Source: Treponema sp.
GTDB lineage: Bacteria > Spirochaetota > Spirochaetia > Treponematales > Treponemataceae
Direction of reading: 5' to 3'
NCBI GenBank assembly: GCA_016292805.1
Contig: JAEDFM010000009.1
Coordinates: 1 to 50,173 of the forward strand
Length of the DNA: 50,173 nucleotides
Below the pieces are notes generated by a model that was not told the DNA's origin, did not search any database, and saw only the letters and a list, made by a program, of their open reading frames with translations. Below are positions 31,332 through 39,870 of this stretch, piece after piece. Each line of letters begins with the position of its first letter. Position 1 is the first letter of the stretch. Both the position numbers and the translations under genes were made by a program.

Positions 31332-31889
31332 ATGGAAAAAAATCTTAAATCAAAACTCTTGCCTTTTATTTTATCAATCTTAGTAATCATTGCAGATCAG
31401 GTTACAAAAGCTCTTGTTGTAAAATACATTCCTATTATGACAATCGGAGCTTCCTTCTTTGGTGATTTTTTCAGAATCATTCATGTAGCAAATACTGGTG
31501 TTGCATTCAGTTTTGGCGCAAGCTGGTCGGAAACTCTCAGACACATTATGTTTCTGCTTGTACCTGTTGTAGTAATCATCCTTGTTATTGTTGTTTATTT
31601 CCGTAATAACGATTTTACTGCAGTTCAGAGATGGGCTGTTGCTGGTATTATTGGTGGTGGAATTGGAAATCTTATTGACCGCTTTTTCCGTTCTGAAGGG
31701 GTTGTAGACTTCCTTGATGTTAAATGGTTTGGAATTACTGATTCAAAGCTCAGTCTTTTGAGAATGACTCGCTGGCCTACCTTCAATGTTGCAGATTCAG
31801 CTGTTGTGGTATGTGGAATTATGTTAATCATTTCATTTATCATCACATTCTCAAAATCAGACAAAGATAAAGAAAACAATCAAAAATAA
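31332..31889 (+). CDS. lspA: Lipoprotein signal peptidase
   Basis: Signal peptidase II, which cleaves prolipoproteins before the lipid-modified Cys in the inner membrane. The 185 residues have four membrane segments. The family blocks are all present: VIIADQVTKALV at the start, VANTGVAFSFG, then GGGIGNLIDRFFR and FNVADSAVV, which carry the two catalytic Asp residues. An insertion of about 15 residues (KWFGITDSKLSLLRMTRW) lies between the last two blocks. The many lipoproteins and the Lol-like operon in this window depend on this enzyme. Confidence 0.95.
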   Translation: MEKNLKSKLLPFILSILVIIADQVTKALVVKYIPIMTIGASFFGDFFRIIHVANTGVAFSFGASWSETLRHIMFLLVPVVVIILVIVVYFRNNDFTAVQRWAVAGIIGGGIGNLIDRFFRSEGVVDFLDVKWFGITDSKLSLLRMTRWPTFNVADSAVVVCGIMLIISFIITFSKSDKDKENNQK

Positions 31890-31903
31890 ATAGAGGTACA
31901 AAA

Positions 31904-32299
31904 ATGGATATGCCAGATTGGGAAGAAGAAGAAAAAGCACGCCGTAAGAAGGAAATTGTAGAATATCGTACAAAAAAAACTCGTTCTACAATTTTTATGC
32001 TTTGTGCCAGTGTATTCGAAATTGCAGAAACCCTTATTCTTATGCTGGGTTTGTTTCTCTTAATGTCATTCATTTTGTTCAGACTTTGTGATGAATCACA
32101 GCAGGCTGTTCAGATTGCTTTTCAGATACTTTCAATCGTTGTTTTTATTGGAAGTATGATTTTAGGTTTTATTATCTATAAACTTACCATCAGAGCAATT
32201 ATCAATAAATTCAATTTAAAAGATAAGCTTACTGATGATGTTGTTTCTCATTACATTAAACCTGAAAAAAATGAAACTGAAGAAGCTTTAAGAAGGTAA
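31904..32299 (+). CDS. Small two-helix membrane protein, function unknown
   Basis: The 131-residue protein has a highly charged N-terminus (DWEEEEKARRKKEIVEYRTK), two membrane segments (about 35-60 and 72-95) and a charged C-terminal tail. It lies 14 bp after lspA with an AGAGG ribosome-binding site and 2 bp before mtnN, so it is part of the lspA-mtnN-luxS operon. No family is recognised. Confidence 0.65.
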   Translation: MDMPDWEEEEKARRKKEIVEYRTKKTRSTIFMLCASVFEIAETLILMLGLFLLMSFILFRLCDESQQAVQIAFQILSIVVFIGSMILGFIIYKLTIRAIINKFNLKDKLTDDVVSHYIKPEKNETEEALRR

Positions 32300-32301
32300 A
32301 T

Positions 32302-32991
32302 ATGACTGGAATTATTGGAGCAATGGAAAGCGAAGTAAACGCAATCTATGCTCAGATGGAAAATAAGGAAATTGTTGAATATAACGGCATTAAATTTTAT
32401 AAAGGTTCACTTTATGAAAAAGATGTTGTTGTAATTCAGTGTGGTATTGGAAAAGTAAATGCTGCACTCTGTACGCAGCTTCTGATTCTTAAATTTGGAG
32501 TTGATAAGGTTGTAAATACAGGGATTGCCGGTGCAACGGGGACAGACCTCAATATTTACGACTTTGTTGTTTCTACAGAAACTGTTTATCATGATTTTGA
32601 TACTCAGTTTTTTGGCTACAAATTAGGTCAGGTTCCGGGGCTTCCAGAAACTTTTAAGGCTGATGAAAAGCTGGTTGAATCGGTTGTTTCGGCTTTTAAT
32701 AATTCAAAACTTTCTTCTGAACACAAAATCAGAACTGGATTGATTGCTTCTGGTGATCAGTTTATTGCAGGTGGTGAAAAGAAAAACTTTATTGTTTCTA
32801 ATTTTCATCCTTTATGTGTAGAAATGGAAGGTTGTGCTGTAGCTCATACCTGTTATAAAAATAATGTACCATTTGTAGTTGTTCGATGTATGTCAGACTG
32901 TGCAGATGATACAGTTCAGGTGCGCTACGACGAGGCTGAAGCTTCGGCTCTTAGCAGCACTATGCTTCTTTCAATCATCAAATCTCTTTAA
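32302..32991 (+). CDS. mtnN: 5'-methylthioadenosine/S-adenosylhomocysteine nucleosidase
   Basis: Hydrolyses S-adenosylhomocysteine and methylthioadenosine, releasing adenine; its product S-ribosylhomocysteine is the substrate of LuxS encoded next. The 229 residues start MTGIIGAMESEVNAIYAQM with the catalytic Glu, and carry VIQCGIGKVNAAL and CVEMEGCAVAHTC for nucleoside binding, and the catalytic Asp in RCMSDCAD. An exact 12-mer copy (32538-32549) encodes the TGTDL of the loop GIAGATGTDLNIYDFVVS, where family members usually have a Gly-rich turn. The reading frame is intact, so the loop seems to tolerate it. Confidence 0.94.
   Translation: MTGIIGAMESEVNAIYAQMENKEIVEYNGIKFYKGSLYEKDVVVIQCGIGKVNAALCTQLLILKFGVDKVVNTGIAGATGTDLNIYDFVVSTETVYHDFDTQFFGYKLGQVPGLPETFKADEKLVESVVSAFNNSKLSSEHKIRTGLIASGDQFIAGGEKKNFIVSNFHPLCVEMEGCAVAHTCYKNNVPFVVVRCMSDCADDTVQVRYDEAEASALSSTMLLSIIKSL
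32538..32549 (+). repeat. Exact dispersed 12-mer inside mtnN
   Basis: GGGGACAGACCT in the sense orientation, read as Gly-Thr-Asp-Leu, the same frame as at the left window edge. Confidence 0.85.
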
Positions 32992-33011
32992 CTTAAGAAA
33001 CTGGGGAAAAT

Positions 33012-33497
33012 ATGGCAGAAAAAAAATATAATGTTGATAGTTTTAATCTTGATCATACAAAGGTAATTGCTCCTTTTGTTCGTCTTGCTGCAAAAAAAGT
33101 TGGAGAAAAAGGCGATATAGTTACAAAATTTGATATTCGCTTCTGTCAGCCAAACAAAGAATTTATGTCTACTGGTGCAATCCATACTTTGGAACATCTT
33201 ATGGCTGAATATATCCGTGACGAAATGGAAGGTGTAATTGATCTTTCTCCAATGGGTTGTCGTACAGGTTTCTACTTTACTGTATGGGGCGACCGTTCAG
33301 AAGAAGAAATAGCAAATCACCTCTTAAATGTTCTTAAAAAGGTTGCTGTGTGGGACAGACCTGTTCCTGCCACAACTGAAGCTGAATGTGGTAATTATAA
33401 AGACCATGATCTTGAAGGCTGCAAAAAATATGCTGCTGCCTGGGTAAGCGGTATTGAAAAGAAAGGCTGGGATGCTTTTACTGTAAAAAATAACTAA
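33012..33497 (+). CDS. luxS: S-ribosylhomocysteine lyase (autoinducer-2 synthesis)
   Basis: Converts S-ribosylhomocysteine to homocysteine and the AI-2 precursor DPD. The 161 residues keep the metal site HTLEH (His58, His62) and Cys126 in ECGNYKDHDL, and the catalytic Cys83 in MGCRTGFY. It lies 20 bp after mtnN with a GGGGAAA-type ribosome-binding site; together they complete the detoxification arm of the activated methyl cycle. A one-mismatch 12-mer (33351-33362) encodes WDRP at 114-117, just before the conserved PATTEAECGNY. Confidence 0.96.
   Translation: MAEKKYNVDSFNLDHTKVIAPFVRLAAKKVGEKGDIVTKFDIRFCQPNKEFMSTGAIHTLEHLMAEYIRDEMEGVIDLSPMGCRTGFYFTVWGDRSEEEIANHLLNVLKKVAVWDRPVPATTEAECGNYKDHDLEGCKKYAAAWVSGIEKKGWDAFTVKNN
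33351..33362 (+). repeat. One-mismatch copy of the dispersed 12-mer in luxS
   Basis: TGGGACAGACCT, sense orientation, read as Trp-Asp-Arg-Pro. This one could be chance, as it differs at the first base. Confidence 0.45.
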
Positions 33498-33551
33498 AAA
33501 AATCCTTTATCTTGCCCATATTAAGTTAAAAAGCTTTTTTTTAAGTAAAAC

Positions 33552-33579
33552 TTTACTTTTATAAAAATGTGATTATAAT
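33552..33579 (+). promoter_or_regulatory. Probable promoter of the EAL gene
   Basis: TTTACT (33552-33557), 16-bp spacer, TATAAT (33574-33579), about 30 bp before the ATG at 33609. A GAGATGAGAG stretch serves as ribosome-binding site. Confidence 0.5.
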
Positions 33580-33608
33580 TATCGATAATATTGAGATGAG
33601 AGTTTTGA

Positions 33609-35522
33609 ATGGTTATTTTACATTATGATTACAGTGCCCTTGTAATATTTTTCGTAATCATGTTTTCCATGATTCTGCGTAAGGTAATTAAAGGGCCAAC
33701 AAACGGCATATTTTTTTTAGTTGTGCTTTTGTCTGTTTTAGCTACAATTTCGGATATTGTTTCGGACTTGACGACTGTTCCTCCGACTGTAAGATTCTGG
33801 GCAGTTACTTTTTATTTTTTAATTTCTGTTACCATTCCATTATTATATTCTGTCTATATTTACTCTAGTGTTGGCTTGTTGCAGTATGTTGGTATGCGAA
33901 AGCGATTGTGGTTTTTTTTAAGTCTTCCAATGATTACATTCATGGGAATCTTAATTGTAAACTTTTTTACCAACTGCGCCTTTACTGTGACTGCTTCTGG
34001 TGTTTATATTCGTGGACAACTGCAGCCTGTATTAATTGCCTGCAGCCTTTTGTATATTCTTTTTGGAATTGGTGTAATTATCAGATGGCATTACATTATT
34101 CCTTTTTCTACACAGATTGGTTTGTTTTCTTTGTTCCCAATTATGTCTGCTTCATTGATTGTTCAGCAGATTCACCAGGGGCTTGAAGTTACTATGTTTG
34201 GTCTTTCAGTATCTGAATTGATTATTTCGTTTACCGTTCAGCGTAATGGTGAAAATTACAATCGAGATACTGGAGATAAAAACTTTGAGACTGCTCTGGA
34301 GGATTTTCAAAAGGTTTATCTTTCCCGTCAGACTGTATACACAATTTTCATAAAGATTTCAAATTACACCACAATCAGACATTATTTGGGCAGTAAAAAC
34401 TATCAGAACTTTATTAAGATGGTAAGTAACGATGTTCGTGCCATAGAACATAAATCCAGAATGCTTTGCGAATCTTATTATCTGGATGAGGCAACTTACG
34501 CTGTAAAAATCGAGAATAAAAATCGGGATAGAGTTGTTGCTGTTGCAGAAGAAATTGCAGACTTATTAAAACAGCCTTTTGTTGTAGATGATATTACATT
34601 AACATTGGACGCCAGAATCTGTGTTGCCTGCCTTCCTGATGATATTGTAAATGTTGATGAATTAATGAATTTCAGAATTAATTTTCATAAAAAGTTAGTT
34701 GAATCCAATGATGTTGTCAAACTTTGGGAATTTTCTGAAACAAAAGAATTTAAAATTAAGAACGAGATGGACGAAATCATTAAAAGGGCCATTAAAAATA
34801 AAGCCTTTAAAATATATTATCAGCCAATCTATTCTACAAAGCTGAAAAAATTTGTTTCGGCAGAAGCATTGATTCGTCTGGAGGATAAAAAATATGGATT
34901 TATTTCTCCTGAAATTTTTATTACTGCTGCAGAAGAAAATGGTTCCATTCATCAGATTGGTGATTTTGTAATCGACTCTGTTTGTCATTTTGTTTCACGA
35001 CCTGATTTTAGTCAGTTAGGGCTTAAGTATATTGAATTGAACCTGTCTGTTGCTCAGTGTGTTGAAACTGATCTGGTAGAAAAATTGGATAACTGCGTAA
35101 GTAAATATGGAATCTCATCTGATTTGTTGAATCTGGAAATTACGGAAACTGTTGGTGAAGGTAAGCCTGAAATTCTGGATTACAATATTAACACTCTTTA
35201 TAAAAAAGGTTATCGTTTTTCTTTGGATGATTATGGAACAGGATATTCAAATGTAAAGCGTCTTACTGAATTACCCCTTGATATTGTAAAACTTGATAAA
35301 AGCTTTGTTGATGAAATGGATAAGCCTCAGATGTGGTCTGTTATTGTAAATACAGTAAATATGTTTAAGGAAATGAATAAGATAATTCTTGTGGAAGGGG
35401 TTGAAGACCAGAAGACTCTTGATGCATTTATTAATCTTGGCTGTGATTACATTCAGGGCTATTATTTTTCAAAGCCAATTCCAGAAGATGAATTTGTTGA
35501 TTTTTTGATGCAACATAATTAA
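33609..35522 (+). CDS. Membrane-bound EAL-domain c-di-GMP phosphodiesterase with degenerate GGDEF
   Basis: The 637-residue protein has seven or so membrane segments in residues 1-210, a middle domain (about 225-375) that looks like GGDEF but lacks a GGDEF motif, and an intact EAL domain (about 385-637). The EAL motif itself is at 419-421 (SAEALIRLED). The other catalytic blocks are present: NLSVAQC, EITET, LDDYGTGYSN, VKLDKSFVDE, VEGVEDQ and QGYYFSKP. It should therefore hydrolyse c-di-GMP, with the membrane part sensing a signal. It stands alone with its own promoter. In spirochaetes such enzymes affect motility and attachment; the flaB gene nearby is not in the same operon. Confidence 0.9.
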   Translation: MVILHYDYSALVIFFVIMFSMILRKVIKGPTNGIFFLVVLLSVLATISDIVSDLTTVPPTVRFWAVTFYFLISVTIPLLYSVYIYSSVGLLQYVGMRKRLWFFLSLPMITFMGILIVNFFTNCAFTVTASGVYIRGQLQPVLIACSLLYILFGIGVIIRWHYIIPFSTQIGLFSLFPIMSASLIVQQIHQGLEVTMFGLSVSELIISFTVQRNGENYNRDTGDKNFETALEDFQKVYLSRQTVYTIFIKISNYTTIRHYLGSKNYQNFIKMVSNDVRAIEHKSRMLCESYYLDEATYAVKIENKNRDRVVAVAEEIADLLKQPFVVDDITLTLDARICVACLPDDIVNVDELMNFRINFHKKLVESNDVVKLWEFSETKEFKIKNEMDEIIKRAIKNKAFKIYYQPIYSTKLKKFVSAEALIRLEDKKYGFISPEIFITAAEENGSIHQIGDFVIDSVCHFVSRPDFSQLGLKYIELNLSVAQCVETDLVEKLDNCVSKYGISSDLLNLEITETVGEGKPEILDYNINTLYKKGYRFSLDDYGTGYSNVKRLTELPLDIVKLDKSFVDEMDKPQMWSVIVNTVNMFKEMNKIILVEGVEDQKTLDAFINLGCDYIQGYYFSKPIPEDEFVDFLMQHN

Positions 35523-35531
35523 ATTTAAACT

Positions 35532-37040
35532 GTGAATATTTTACTCAAACTTAAAGAAACTGCTGTCTCTGTTTTACCTGTAATGCTGATTGTTTTAGTG
35601 TTCGGGCTTTTTGTTGTTCCCATGGACGGTTTTTTACTTGGCCGTTTTATTATAGGTGGTTTGTTTTTAATTTTTGGATTAACAATTTTTCTTCTTGGTG
35701 TGGATATGGGAATTCAGCCAATGGGAGAACGAAGTGGTGCTGAGCTTACTAAACGAAAAAATCTCTGGCTGCTTTTAGGCTGTGCATTTCTTATTGGTTT
35801 TATTGTAACTGCGGCTGAACCGGATATTCAGGTTTTTGGCGCTCAGGTAAAGCAGGTTTTCTCTTCTGTTAATAAAACTGTTTTTACATTTGTCATTGCT
35901 GCTGGAGTTGGGCTTTTCGTAATGATGGGACTTCTCAGGTCCATCATCAACTTTTCCTTAAAATGGACGCTTCTATTTTTTTATACAATCCTGTTTACTT
36001 TTGCTTTGCTTGCAAAAGACTCCTTTATTGGAATTGGTTTTGATGCTGGTGGTGCTACAACTGGTCCTATGACGGTTCCATTCATTATGGCTTTGGGGCT
36101 TGGTGTATCAACAGTTCGTGCCAGTAAAAATGACAACTCCTTTGGTCTAACAGGAATTGCTTCGGTAGGCCCTGTAATGGCGGTTATTGTCTATTCCTTT
36201 TTTATTTCAGATAAAGGGGGACAGACCTTAGTGGAAGCTACAGCACAAACCGCTGCTGTTACTCAGGGATTTTATAATAAGCTTATGGGACCTTTCCGTG
36301 GGGTATTCCCTCATGTATTAAAAGATTCACTTCTTTCTATTGCTCCGCTTTTTGCAATGTTCATAATTTTTCAGATTACTCTGCTAAAGATGACTAAGCG
36401 CCAGGAAATCAGAATGGTGATTGGTTTTATCTATAGCTTTGTGGGCCTTTCTATTTTCCTTACCGGTGTAAACGGTGGTTTTATGCAGGCTGGAAAAATT
36501 CTTGGAGAATTGCTTGGAAGCCGTGCTATAGCTGGTGGCTCTGTCTGGTTTACAGTTTTAATGATTACAGGTCTTGCTCTTGGTGCAATTATTGTTTGCG
36601 CAGAACCTGCAGTATGGGTTTTAAGTGAACAAGTTGAATCTGTAAGTGGTGGTACAATAAAGCGAAAAATGCTGCTGGTGTTTCTTTCTGTTGGTACTGC
36701 TATTGCCATTGGACTTTCTTTGTGGCGCTGTGTCAAAGGCTTTGATATTAAATGGATTTTAATTCCAGGATATTTGATTGCAATGGTTCTTATGCCATTC
36801 TGTCCGGATCTGTTTACGGGAATTGCTTTTGACTCAGGTGGTGTTGCTTCTGGACCTTTGACTTCCACCTTTATTCTATCTTTTACGATTGGTGCGGCAA
36901 ATGCTTGTGGCGGAGGAAATGATTCCTTTGGAGTTATTGCACTGGTTGCATTAATGCCATTGATTGCAATTCAAATAATGGGAATTGTATACAAAATTAA
37001 AACTGAAAAAAAAGTTAATGCAGGAGGTACAAATGTTTAA
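35532..37040 (+). CDS. DUF1538 family membrane protein (two DUF1538 repeats)
   Basis: The 502-residue integral membrane protein contains the DUF1538 region twice: TAAEPDIQVFGAQV in the first half and CAEPAVWVLSEQVESVSGGT in the second. Matching FDAGGATTGPMTVPF and FDSGGVASGPLTSTF blocks follow each. The internal duplication and conserved Gly/Asp motifs look like an inverted-repeat transporter. The function is unknown. It starts with GTG 9 bp after the EAL stop and without a clear ribosome-binding site, so translation may be coupled. It overlaps the double-PII gene by 8 bp. A sense 12-mer copy lies at 36217-36228. Confidence 0.82.
   Translation: MNILLKLKETAVSVLPVMLIVLVFGLFVVPMDGFLLGRFIIGGLFLIFGLTIFLLGVDMGIQPMGERSGAELTKRKNLWLLLGCAFLIGFIVTAAEPDIQVFGAQVKQVFSSVNKTVFTFVIAAGVGLFVMMGLLRSIINFSLKWTLLFFYTILFTFALLAKDSFIGIGFDAGGATTGPMTVPFIMALGLGVSTVRASKNDNSFGLTGIASVGPVMAVIVYSFFISDKGGQTLVEATAQTAAVTQGFYNKLMGPFRGVFPHVLKDSLLSIAPLFAMFIIFQITLLKMTKRQEIRMVIGFIYSFVGLSIFLTGVNGGFMQAGKILGELLGSRAIAGGSVWFTVLMITGLALGAIIVCAEPAVWVLSEQVESVSGGTIKRKMLLVFLSVGTAIAIGLSLWRCVKGFDIKWILIPGYLIAMVLMPFCPDLFTGIAFDSGGVASGPLTSTFILSFTIGAANACGGGNDSFGVIALVALMPLIAIQIMGIVYKIKTEKKVNAGGTNV
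36217..36228 (+). repeat. Exact dispersed 12-mer inside the DUF1538 gene
   Basis: GGGGACAGACCT read as Gly-Gly-Gln-Thr, in a loop (DKGGQTLVEATAQTA) between membrane segments. Confidence 0.85.
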
Positions 37041-37677
37041 GCTGGTTGTAAGTATTGTTCCACATGACAGTGGCGAGTTTATTACAAATGCAGCCAAACA
37101 ATCTGGTGCTGGCGGAGGAACTATCATTATGGGACGGGGAACTGCTCAGAATGGTTTGATTCAACTGCTGGGGTTAGGCGATACCTCTAAAGATATTGTT
37201 TATATTCTGGTTGATGCTGCTAAATCTGCTGAGGTTGTAAAAAGCATTCAGAAAGCATGTTCTTCTAAAAAAGCACACTTTGGTGTTTTATTTACAGTTG
37301 CAGTTAATGATTTTATTAAAAGTGGAACTGCAGAAAGAATCAAAGAAGGAGTTGGAACAATGGAAAATAAAAATGATTATGAAATGATTAATGTGATTGT
37401 AAATAAAGGCTATGCAGAGGATGCAATGGATGCTGCCCGTAAGGCTGGTGCTGGTGGTGGAACAATTATTGGTGCCAGAGGAACTGCTAAAGAAGGTGAT
37501 TCAAAATTCTTTGGTGTAGAAATTGTTCCTGAAAAAGAGATGCTTATGATTCTTGTACCTGCAGAAAAAAAAGAATCTATTGTAAATGCAATTTCATCTT
37601 TGCCTTGTTTTGCAAAAGCTGGAAGTGGAATTGTGTTTTGCAATGCTGCCCAGGATTTTACTTTACTTGGTAAGTAA
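37033..37677 (+). CDS. Tandem PII-like (GlnB-type) regulatory protein
   Basis: The 214-residue protein is made of two PII-like domains: residues 1-105 (FKLVVSIVPHDSGEFITNAA, GAGGGTIIMGRGT) and about 112-214 (YEMINVIVNKGYAEDAMDAA, GAGGGTIIGARGT). Each has the ferredoxin-like beta-alpha-beta core and the Gly-rich nucleotide loop of PII proteins; the uridylylated T-loop Tyr is not evident. I chose ATG 37033, preceded by AGGAGG at 6 nt; an upstream in-frame start would overlap the DUF1538 gene much further. The 8-bp overlap with that gene suggests that it senses a nucleotide and controls the membrane protein, as GlnK does for AmtB. That last step is inference. Its 3' end overlaps pbpC by 20 bp. 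Confidence 0.82.
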   Translation: MFKLVVSIVPHDSGEFITNAAKQSGAGGGTIIMGRGTAQNGLIQLLGLGDTSKDIVYILVDAAKSAEVVKSIQKACSSKKAHFGVLFTVAVNDFIKSGTAERIKEGVGTMENKNDYEMINVIVNKGYAEDAMDAARKAGAGGGTIIGARGTAKEGDSKFFGVEIVPEKEMLMILVPAEKKESIVNAISSLPCFAKAGSGIVFCNAAQDFTLLGK

Positions 37678-39865
37678 TAGCTGCGGTCTCTGAGCCGCAG
37701 GTGAAGTGTACAGTGTGCTGACCTTTTTCTACAGGAAGACTGAAAGTAAATGGCCGGCTTAAAGCTGCGTACTCGGTTTCATCATAAATAACATAAAGGG
37801 TGTTTTCGTAGCCACCGGAAACTTGAACGGGAATTGCCTGAAAATCAGAATTTAGATTACTGTAATAAAAAATTGCATTATCCTGGGGTGTCAGAATTTT
37901 TAGTGGGGCGGAATTATAATTAATCTGTGCTGAAATTTTATTATCTAGAATCCAGGTTTGATATTCTGGCGGGTACCTTATTAAAATTTCATCACCTTTT
38001 CGCTGGTGCCACTGGCATTGTTTTAACTTCATACCATCTTTTACATAATCATAAACTGTAGCGGGGCAATCCTGGCTTGCAGGCATTCCAGAAAGTGAAC
38101 AGATGCGGATTTTTTTCCAATGTTCTGGCTCTTCAAAACCTGTATTATCCCTTGCAGGAGTATTTTTTTCCAGATTGTCCAGCACATTTTTTGCAACCCA
38201 GGCTGGCAGTGAACTTCCTGTTTTTCCAACAACGGTTTCGCCGGAAAAGTTTCCCATCCACACGCCAACTGTATACCGTTTTGTGGCGCCTAAGGCTACA
38301 ATATTTTGATACTGATTTGCTGTACCAGTTTTAAAGATGGAAGGATAATCGGTTTGAAATGTCTGGGTATAGCCAAAGCCTAAAGCTCTGGAATCTTTAT
38401 CTGATAAAATCGAACAGATTATTCTGGCAGTATCACTAGAGATGATTTGCTTTTCTGATTTACCTGAATATTCCAGTGGTAAATATTTACCATCACGAAC
38501 AAACATACTGAAGGCAGGAACAAGCTCTGCCAGGTTTACTTCACCAGCTCCCAGGGACAGACCTAAATCTGCCTGCTTTCCATTTTCGCGAAGAGAGTCG
38601 AATCCTAAATCATAAAGAAAATCTAAATACTGGTTTACACCAATATCATTCAATAAAGAAACTGCTGGAATGTTAAGACTGGAAGCAAGTGCAACTCTCA
38701 GACGCACAGGTCCATTAAACCGGTTGTTAAAGTTTGCAGGCATATAAAGTTTACTGCTGCCGAATTCTGTAGGAATATCTGCCATAATTTTTGAAGGATA
38801 ATATTCAGGGGTTCCATCAGTATCTGTGGTTTCTATTCCCAGGGCATATAAAAAAGGCTTCATGCTGCTGCCAGGCTGATTGTTTATTAACACACCATCA
38901 AGCTGACCACCATTTTGCGAATCATACCAGTTTCCATTTCCAATCCATGCAAGTACAGAACAATCTGAATTATCAATAACTAAAACTGCACCGTTAGAAA
39001 TTCTTGATGAATAAGACTGTTCCAGTGCTGTCCGTAAATATTTTTCTGCGTAATGCTGCAGCTGTAGATTTGCTTTAAGCTTAAGTGTATGTGGCAATTT
39101 TCCATTTTTATCTATAGCCTGTTTTTTAAGATAATTTACATAATGGGGCATGTAAAAAGGATATTCATATAAATATGCAGATGCTGCGGCTTCCAAAGGT
39201 ACGCTGGCGCAGTCTGCACAGGCCTTAGGATTTTGAATTGGATTATAGGCGACAGGTCTGCGAGGAATTACTGAAAGACATTTTATTTGATCCGTAGAAA
39301 GTTTTGAAAGTTCTGTTCCGTAAAAACTTCGGGCGGCGGAAGTTACTCCTGCACAATTCATTCCAAATGGCACCGAGTTCAAATAGAGTTCTAGAATCTG
39401 GTTCTTTGTAAGTCTGGCTTCCAGCCGGTAAGCGTTAAAAATATCGCTGAGTTTTTTTGAAAATGTACGGGACCCTGCAGATGGTGAAATTATTTTTACC
39501 AGCTGCATTGTGATTGTTGAGCCACCTCGAACAATTCTTTTTGCTTTTGCATTTTGCAGGGCGGCTTTTGCTATTGCACCGTAATCTACACCCCAGTGAA
39601 AATAAAATCGTTTATCTTCTGCATTGATAAAAATCTTTTTTACTTCGGAAGGAATTTTTTTAAGTGGAGTCCATTCACGGCGCAAGCCGTCATCAACTGG
39701 CAGAACCTGAACTAACTGGCCGTTGCAGTCGTAAATGGAGGTGCTGTAATTTTGCTGTTTAAAATTTTCAAATGCAGGGTAGGGGCTGAATCTCAAAAAA
39801 AGATACAGCCCTACAATGAGGAAAAGAATAATTATTGCTGCAAGTTTCTGCTTTGAAATTTTCAT
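37658..39865 (-). CDS. pbpC: Penicillin-binding protein 1C
   Basis: Bifunctional peptidoglycan synthase. The N-terminal membrane anchor (8-24) is followed by the GT51 glycosyltransferase with NAEDKRFYFHWGVD (catalytic Glu83), GGSTITMQLVK (114-124) and later RLTKNQILELYLNSVPFG. The transpeptidase has SSMK (Ser333), a SLN motif and KTGTANQ. The C-terminal 100 residues form the BiPBP_C domain specific to PBP1C. It starts 5 bp after the alpha-2-macroglobulin gene with an AGG ribosome-binding site, the same pairing as E. coli yfhM-pbpC. An antisense-oriented 12-mer copy is at 38553-38564. The 3' end overlaps the convergent double-PII gene. Confidence 0.94.
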   Translation of the reverse strand: MKISKQKLAAIIILFLIVGLYLFLRFSPYPAFENFKQQNYSTSIYDCNGQLVQVLPVDDGLRREWTPLKKIPSEVKKIFINAEDKRFYFHWGVDYGAIAKAALQNAKAKRIVRGGSTITMQLVKIISPSAGSRTFSKKLSDIFNAYRLEARLTKNQILELYLNSVPFGMNCAGVTSAARSFYGTELSKLSTDQIKCLSVIPRRPVAYNPIQNPKACADCASVPLEAAASAYLYEYPFYMPHYVNYLKKQAIDKNGKLPHTLKLKANLQLQHYAEKYLRTALEQSYSSRISNGAVLVIDNSDCSVLAWIGNGNWYDSQNGGQLDGVLINNQPGSSMKPFLYALGIETTDTDGTPEYYPSKIMADIPTEFGSSKLYMPANFNNRFNGPVRLRVALASSLNIPAVSLLNDIGVNQYLDFLYDLGFDSLRENGKQADLGLSLGAGEVNLAELVPAFSMFVRDGKYLPLEYSGKSEKQIISSDTARIICSILSDKDSRALGFGYTQTFQTDYPSIFKTGTANQYQNIVALGATKRYTVGVWMGNFSGETVVGKTGSSLPAWVAKNVLDNLEKNTPARDNTGFEEPEHWKKIRICSLSGMPASQDCPATVYDYVKDGMKLKQCQWHQRKGDEILIRYPPEYQTWILDNKISAQINYNSAPLKILTPQDNAIFYYSNLNSDFQAIPVQVSGGYENTLYVIYDETEYAALSRPFTFSLPVEKGQHTVHFTCGSETAAITYQVK
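38553..38564 (+). repeat. Copy of the dispersed 12-mer inside pbpC
   Basis: AGGGACAGACCT on the plus strand, antisense to the gene, read in the protein as Gly-Leu-Ser-Leu within the transpeptidase domain. Confidence 0.75.
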
Positions 39866-39870
39866 TTAGC

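Noticed and set aside
33520..33560. A/T-rich inverted repeat after luxS as terminator
   Set aside because: The stem is only an AAAAAGCTTTTT palindrome without a loop; it may end transcription but the evidence is weak.
37681..37700. Hairpin CTGCGG-TCTCTGAG-CCGCAG after the double-PII stop as terminator
   Set aside because: The stem is only 6 bp and no T-run follows on either strand; it lies within pbpC codons.
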